64,000 nt of DNA from Oceanitalea stevensii. GTDB lineage: Bacteria > Actinomycetota > Actinomycetes > Actinomycetales > Actinomycetaceae. Position 1 is the first letter of the stretch. Each line of letters begins with the position of its first letter. Positions 61,481-64,000 of the stretch are shown here, one piece after another. The position numbers and the translations under genes are program-made. The stretch covers positions 41,375-105,374 of the forward strand of contig NZ_JACSPO010000010.1 of NCBI RefSeq assembly GCF_014837105.1. Reading direction: 5' to 3'. The notes beneath the pieces were generated by a model. The model saw only the letters and a list, made by a program, of their open reading frames with translations, ran no database searches and was not told the origin of the DNA.

Positions 61481-61524
61481 CGCGACAGCGGCGCGGACCG
61501 GCAGGGGTGGTCCGCGCCGTCGCG
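61481..61524 (-). terminator. Terminator of the hemerythrin gene
   Basis: GGCGCGGACC and GGTCCGCGCC pair exactly and the stem extends through CGCGAC/GTCGCG with a 3-nt bulge, just after the hemerythrin stop. Confidence 0.65.
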
Positions 61525-61528
61525 AAGG

Positions 61529-62104
61529 TCAGGCGTCGGTGGTGCGGCCGGAGAGCTTGTCGCGCAGCCGGTCGATGAAGCCGACGCCGGGGCCGAGCGT
61601 CTTGTGGAACAGCTCGGAGTGCGGGGCGCTGGGGTGGGGGCGGGTGGGCGCGGCCTTCATCGCGGCCTCGACCTTCTCGCGCAGCTCGACGAGCTCCTCC
61701 CGGGGGATGTGCTGGCGGAGCTTGGGGAACTGGTCGGTCTCCTCGTCGTTCGCGTGGTGCTTGAGCATCCCGTGCATCTCGCGGATCTCCTGGAGGAAGC
61801 GGGGGTCCTCGGAGTCGAGGTCCTCGATCCGCTTCATGACGTCGACGAGCTCGTCGTGCTCCTTCTTGTCGTGCTCGACCTCCTCCTTGCCGTTCGGCAC
61901 GTGCTTCTCCACCGCGGGGTAGACGTGCATCTCCTCGGCGACGGCGTGCCGCATCACCTCCGCGATGAGCGTGTCCGCGAGGTCGCGGCGCTCCTTCGGG
62001 TCGGCGGTCTCCTGGATCGTCTCGAGCAGCGCGACCATCAGCGCGTGGTCGTTGGTGAGGAAGTCGACGACGTCCTGCTCGGCGGTACCCGGCATCTGGC
62101 TCAT
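61529..62104 (-). CDS. Hemerythrin HHE-domain protein
   Basis: This 191-residue protein has a non-haem di-iron hemerythrin fold. Iron ligands are spread through TNDHALMVALLETI near residue 18, MRHAVAEEMHVYPAVEKHV near 51, VEHDKKEHDELV near 78 and LKHHANDEETDQFPKLRQHI near 113. Such proteins sense or store oxygen or nitric oxide. The 60-residue C-terminal extension with HKTLGPGVGFIDRLRDKL is outside the domain. AGGAGGG precedes the ATG. Confidence 0.9.
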   Translation of the reverse strand: MSQMPGTAEQDVVDFLTNDHALMVALLETIQETADPKERRDLADTLIAEVMRHAVAEEMHVYPAVEKHVPNGKEEVEHDKKEHDELVDVMKRIEDLDSEDPRFLQEIREMHGMLKHHANDEETDQFPKLRQHIPREELVELREKVEAAMKAAPTRPHPSAPHSELFHKTLGPGVGFIDRLRDKLSGRTTDA

Positions 62105-62184
62105 GGAAGTGCCCTCCTGTGTGTGCGTCCTTGCCTCTTCGCAGGGTAGGTCGGGGCCGACGGGCAGGCACCTCGGGTGCGGGC

Positions 62185-62802
62185 TCAGGTGCGGTCGCGA
62201 CGGCGGTAGCGGCTCACCACGACGCCGGACGACAGCGGCCAGGTCTCGGCGAGCATGAACGTCGACGGCGTGAACCCGGCCGTGAAGAGCCGCTTGCCCG
62301 TGCCGAGCACCAGGGGGTAGACCGCGAGGCGGTACTCGTCGACGAGGTCGCGCTCCCCGAGCGTGCGGACCAGCTCGGTGCTGCCCCACACGCGCACCTC
62401 CCGGCCGGGCTGCTCCCTGATGCGGCGGACGTCCGCGACGAGGTCCGGCCCGAGGAGGTGGGAGTTCACCCAGCTCAGCTCGGTGAGCGTGCGTGAGGCC
62501 ACGTACTTGGGCACCCGGTTGTACCGCCGGGTGAGCTCCCCGGTGAAGCCGTCGGCGCCCTCGTCCCACACGCCCCACGAGCCGGCGAAGATCTCGTAGG
62601 TCCGGCGCCCGAGGAGCAGCGCGTCCGTCCTCGACTCCCACTCCGCCACGAGGTTGCCGTAGTCGTCACCGCCGTGCTCGGCGTCGTAGTCGGCCGCCCA
62701 CCCACCGTGCGGGAACCCGCCGTCGTCGTCCTCGTGCGGTCCTCCACCACCCTGCACCACGCCGTCGAGGGTGACGTACGCCTGCACCACGATCTCGCTC
62801 AT
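62185..62802 (-). CDS. RibD_C/dihydrofolate reductase-like protein
   Basis: This 205-residue RibD_C-type reductase opens QAYVTLDGVVQGGGGPHEDD and has LLLGRRTYEIFAGSWGVW near 64, then VRVWGSTELVRTLGERDLVD near 138 and YPLVLGTGKRLF. It is closer to the copy at 56571 (the same GGGPxED and YEIxAGxW) than to that at 26854. No ribosome site is clear. It is divergent from the effector-like gene, with 132 nt between them. Activity unknown. Confidence 0.85.
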   Translation of the reverse strand: MSEIVVQAYVTLDGVVQGGGGPHEDDDGGFPHGGWAADYDAEHGGDDYGNLVAEWESRTDALLLGRRTYEIFAGSWGVWDEGADGFTGELTRRYNRVPKYVASRTLTELSWVNSHLLGPDLVADVRRIREQPGREVRVWGSTELVRTLGERDLVDEYRLAVYPLVLGTGKRLFTAGFTPSTFMLAETWPLSSGVVVSRYRRRDRT

Positions 62803-62934
62803 GCCGGTGCTGACCGGCGACGACGGCGGAACTCGTCGGGGCGTACCCGATCGGGTATCCGCCGCGGGCACCGTCTCCCGCCGCGGTGCTGCGACCCTGG
62901 GAGCACGCGTGGTCCGTCGCTGATCGGAGGGCGC

Positions 62935-63762
62935 ATGGATACCGGACGTGCCGTCCTGGACAAGGCGGGCAGTGACGCCGTCGCACGCTCCGGACCTCGT
63001 CCGGCCGTGGGGCGCCCGATTCCAGGCACTACGCACGCCGCCCTCGCCCTCCAGCGGTCGGCAGGGAATCGGGCCACGGCGGCGCTGATCGGTCGGCCGG
63101 TGCCATTGCCCGCCGTCGTCGTCGTGTCCCGGCAGATCACCGACGGTGACCGCTCGGGCCCGCGGGACGGCTGCTTCGACCTCCTCTCGGAGATCATTCG
63201 CCTTGTGCAGGAGGTGGCCGACCGCTTCCGGCAGGCAGAGGAGGACCACCACCACCTGTTCGACCTCCACCGTCGCGTGCAGGACTCCCATCCGGAACAC
63301 GGCTCGTGGGACGGCCACCGGGAGGCGTACGAGCGCCGTCGTCAGGAGCTGCGCCGCAAGCTCGAGCGGTGGGATGACGACGACGACTGCCGGAGGCGCC
63401 GCCTGTCCACGGCGGAGCAGGCGGAGCTCAGCGACGCGCGCGACTACGCGGGCCGAGAATTCCCGGCCCGGCCGGTGCCGTCGATGCGCGAGGCCCAGGA
63501 GTCGGACGCGGAGCTCGAGGAGGAGGTCCGGGGTGGCCTCATCGAGATCGGTGTGCCCGAGTTCGCGGTCGCCGCCCTCGTCGTCCTCGTCATCGCGGCC
63601 CTAGCGGACCCTGAACCCTTCTCGAAGCTCATCCTCGTCCTCGGGACGAGCGCGGCGGTCGCGCTGCTCATTCTCTTCGGGCGGGAGAGCGACGTGCCCG
63701 ACGACGCGATGGCCGAGGGTGGAGCTGCCGCTCCCGCGGACGGTCCGACGGCGGTGGCGTAG
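62935..63762 (+). CDS. Protein with eCIS-effector-like N-terminus and two C-terminal membrane helices
   Basis: This 275-residue protein begins with a disordered stretch holding ALQRSAGNRATAALIGR near residues 38-54. That matches the LQR-x-AGN-x-A signature seen at the start of many actinobacterial proteins linked to extracellular contractile injection systems. A polar helical middle follows, with HGSWDGHREAYERRRQELRR near 121-140 and a short acid run before a Cys, a pattern seen in some bacterial toxin-type proteins. Two hydrophobic helices (about 206-245) come near the end. No known catalytic motif is seen. CGGAGGG precedes the ATG. It is divergent from the RibD_C gene. Confidence 0.6.
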   Translation: MDTGRAVLDKAGSDAVARSGPRPAVGRPIPGTTHAALALQRSAGNRATAALIGRPVPLPAVVVVSRQITDGDRSGPRDGCFDLLSEIIRLVQEVADRFRQAEEDHHHLFDLHRRVQDSHPEHGSWDGHREAYERRRQELRRKLERWDDDDDCRRRRLSTAEQAELSDARDYAGREFPARPVPSMREAQESDAELEEEVRGGLIEIGVPEFAVAALVVLVIAALADPEPFSKLILVLGTSAAVALLILFGRESDVPDDAMAEGGAAAPADGPTAVA

Positions 63763-63869
63763 GAGGCGAGGTAGGGCCAGCGGTCTTGCCCGCGTAGGCG
63801 ACTGCGGAAGCACCGCACGTCCTGGGCGCGGCGGCTGATCGGAGCGGTGGCTGCCTGCAGCTGCAGCGG

Positions 63870-63904
63870 CGAGAGGGTCGTAGCCGTCGGCTACGACCCT
63901 CTCG
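63870..63904. terminator. Symmetric terminator
   Basis: A perfect 16-bp stem (CGAGAGGGTCGTAGCC) with a GTC loop, between the effector-like gene and the convergent partial gene. Confidence 0.8.
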
Positions 63905-63914
63905 GCGTCACGTG

Positions 63915-64000
63915 TCAGCTCGCCTTGGCGGCGGACCGCACCTCCTTGGCGACGGGCGCCGGGCCGACCGGGCGACGGACACCGAGGGTGTCGGTGCCGT
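63915..64000 (-). CDS. 3' end of a DWDGD-repeat protein (partial)
   Basis: The last 28 codons are present and read GTDTLGVRRPVGPAPVAKEV and on, ending AAKAS before the TGA at 63915. The segment GTDTLGVRR matches the end of the repeats in the beta-helix protein at 52221 (DTLGLRRDR, GTDTLAVRRG). It is thus likely to be another secreted repeat-bearing protein, here with a basic tail. The rest lies outside the window. Confidence 0.6.
   Translation of the reverse strand, partial: GTDTLGVRRPVGPAPVAKEVRSAAKAS

Larger units (their letters stand above)
61185..61528 (-). other. 344-nt gap upstream of the SDR gene
   Basis: The gap holds the palindrome at 61359-61374, two direct copies of GCGACACGCC around 61329-61350, and the terminator at 61481-61524. 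No gene is seen. Confidence 0.5.

Overview
The window is high-GC DNA (roughly 70%) with strong third-position GC bias, many GTG and TTG starts, GGAGG-type ribosome sites and dense 4-nt ATGA overlaps. Together with several actinobacteria-specific families (DUF6069-, DUF6098- and DUF4012-type proteins, a DapC-like aminotransferase) and an LPXTG surface protein, this points to an actinomycete, most likely a member of the Micrococcales. The species is not identifiable from the sequence alone.

Layout. 0-17.7 kb is mostly housekeeping and transport: a KtrB/KtrA potassium pair, a nitrilase-family amidase, a CHRD-like lipoprotein, a MarR/O-methyltransferase/DUF1304 set, the metNIQ methionine importer, a GNAT enzyme, a TetR-controlled ABC exporter pair, a large membrane protein of unknown function, a DapC-like aminotransferase and an MFS transporter. 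17.7-29.3 kb is an accessory patchwork: a ZIP transporter, three VOC proteins, an alcohol dehydrogenase, a HAD phosphatase, glycerate kinase with a GntP permease, RibD_C (dihydrofolate reductase-like) proteins including an internally deleted relic, a PatB-like lyase, and four very small paralogous genes sharing a conserved leader.

29.5-43.5 kb is an exopolysaccharide locus: a membrane-bound nucleotide-sugar dehydratase, DegT aminotransferase, ATP-grasp, HAD, two pyruvyltransferases, a priming phosphoglycosyltransferase, GT4 and GT2 glycosyltransferases, a Wzx-type flippase, an EpsG-type polymerase and a chain-length/BY-kinase. 43.7-49.1 kb carries cell-surface genes (BNR-like, CAP lipoprotein, LPXTG protein, DUF4012 protein) and ends with a low-molecular-weight tyrosine phosphatase, the likely partner of the BY-kinase. 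49.1-52.2 kb holds a TetR regulator, a STAS protein and an arsR-arsM-arsC group. 52.2-55.2 kb holds two tandem secreted beta-helix proteins, one with five DWDGD repeats. 55.3-64 kb holds membrane and RibD_C proteins, a two-component system, an SDR, a hemerythrin protein, a protein with an injection-system-effector-like N-terminus, and the 3' end of another repeat-bearing gene.

The most unusual signals are (i) four paralogous 46-48-residue genes, each with a -10-like box about 50 nt upstream and a shared leader; (ii) two long hairpins with the same core in opposite orientation and compensated stem differences, bracketing the methyltransferase set; (iii) an in-frame-deleted RibD_C relic inside a duplicated intergenic block; and (iv) tandemly duplicated beta-helix genes of which only one keeps the repeat tail.
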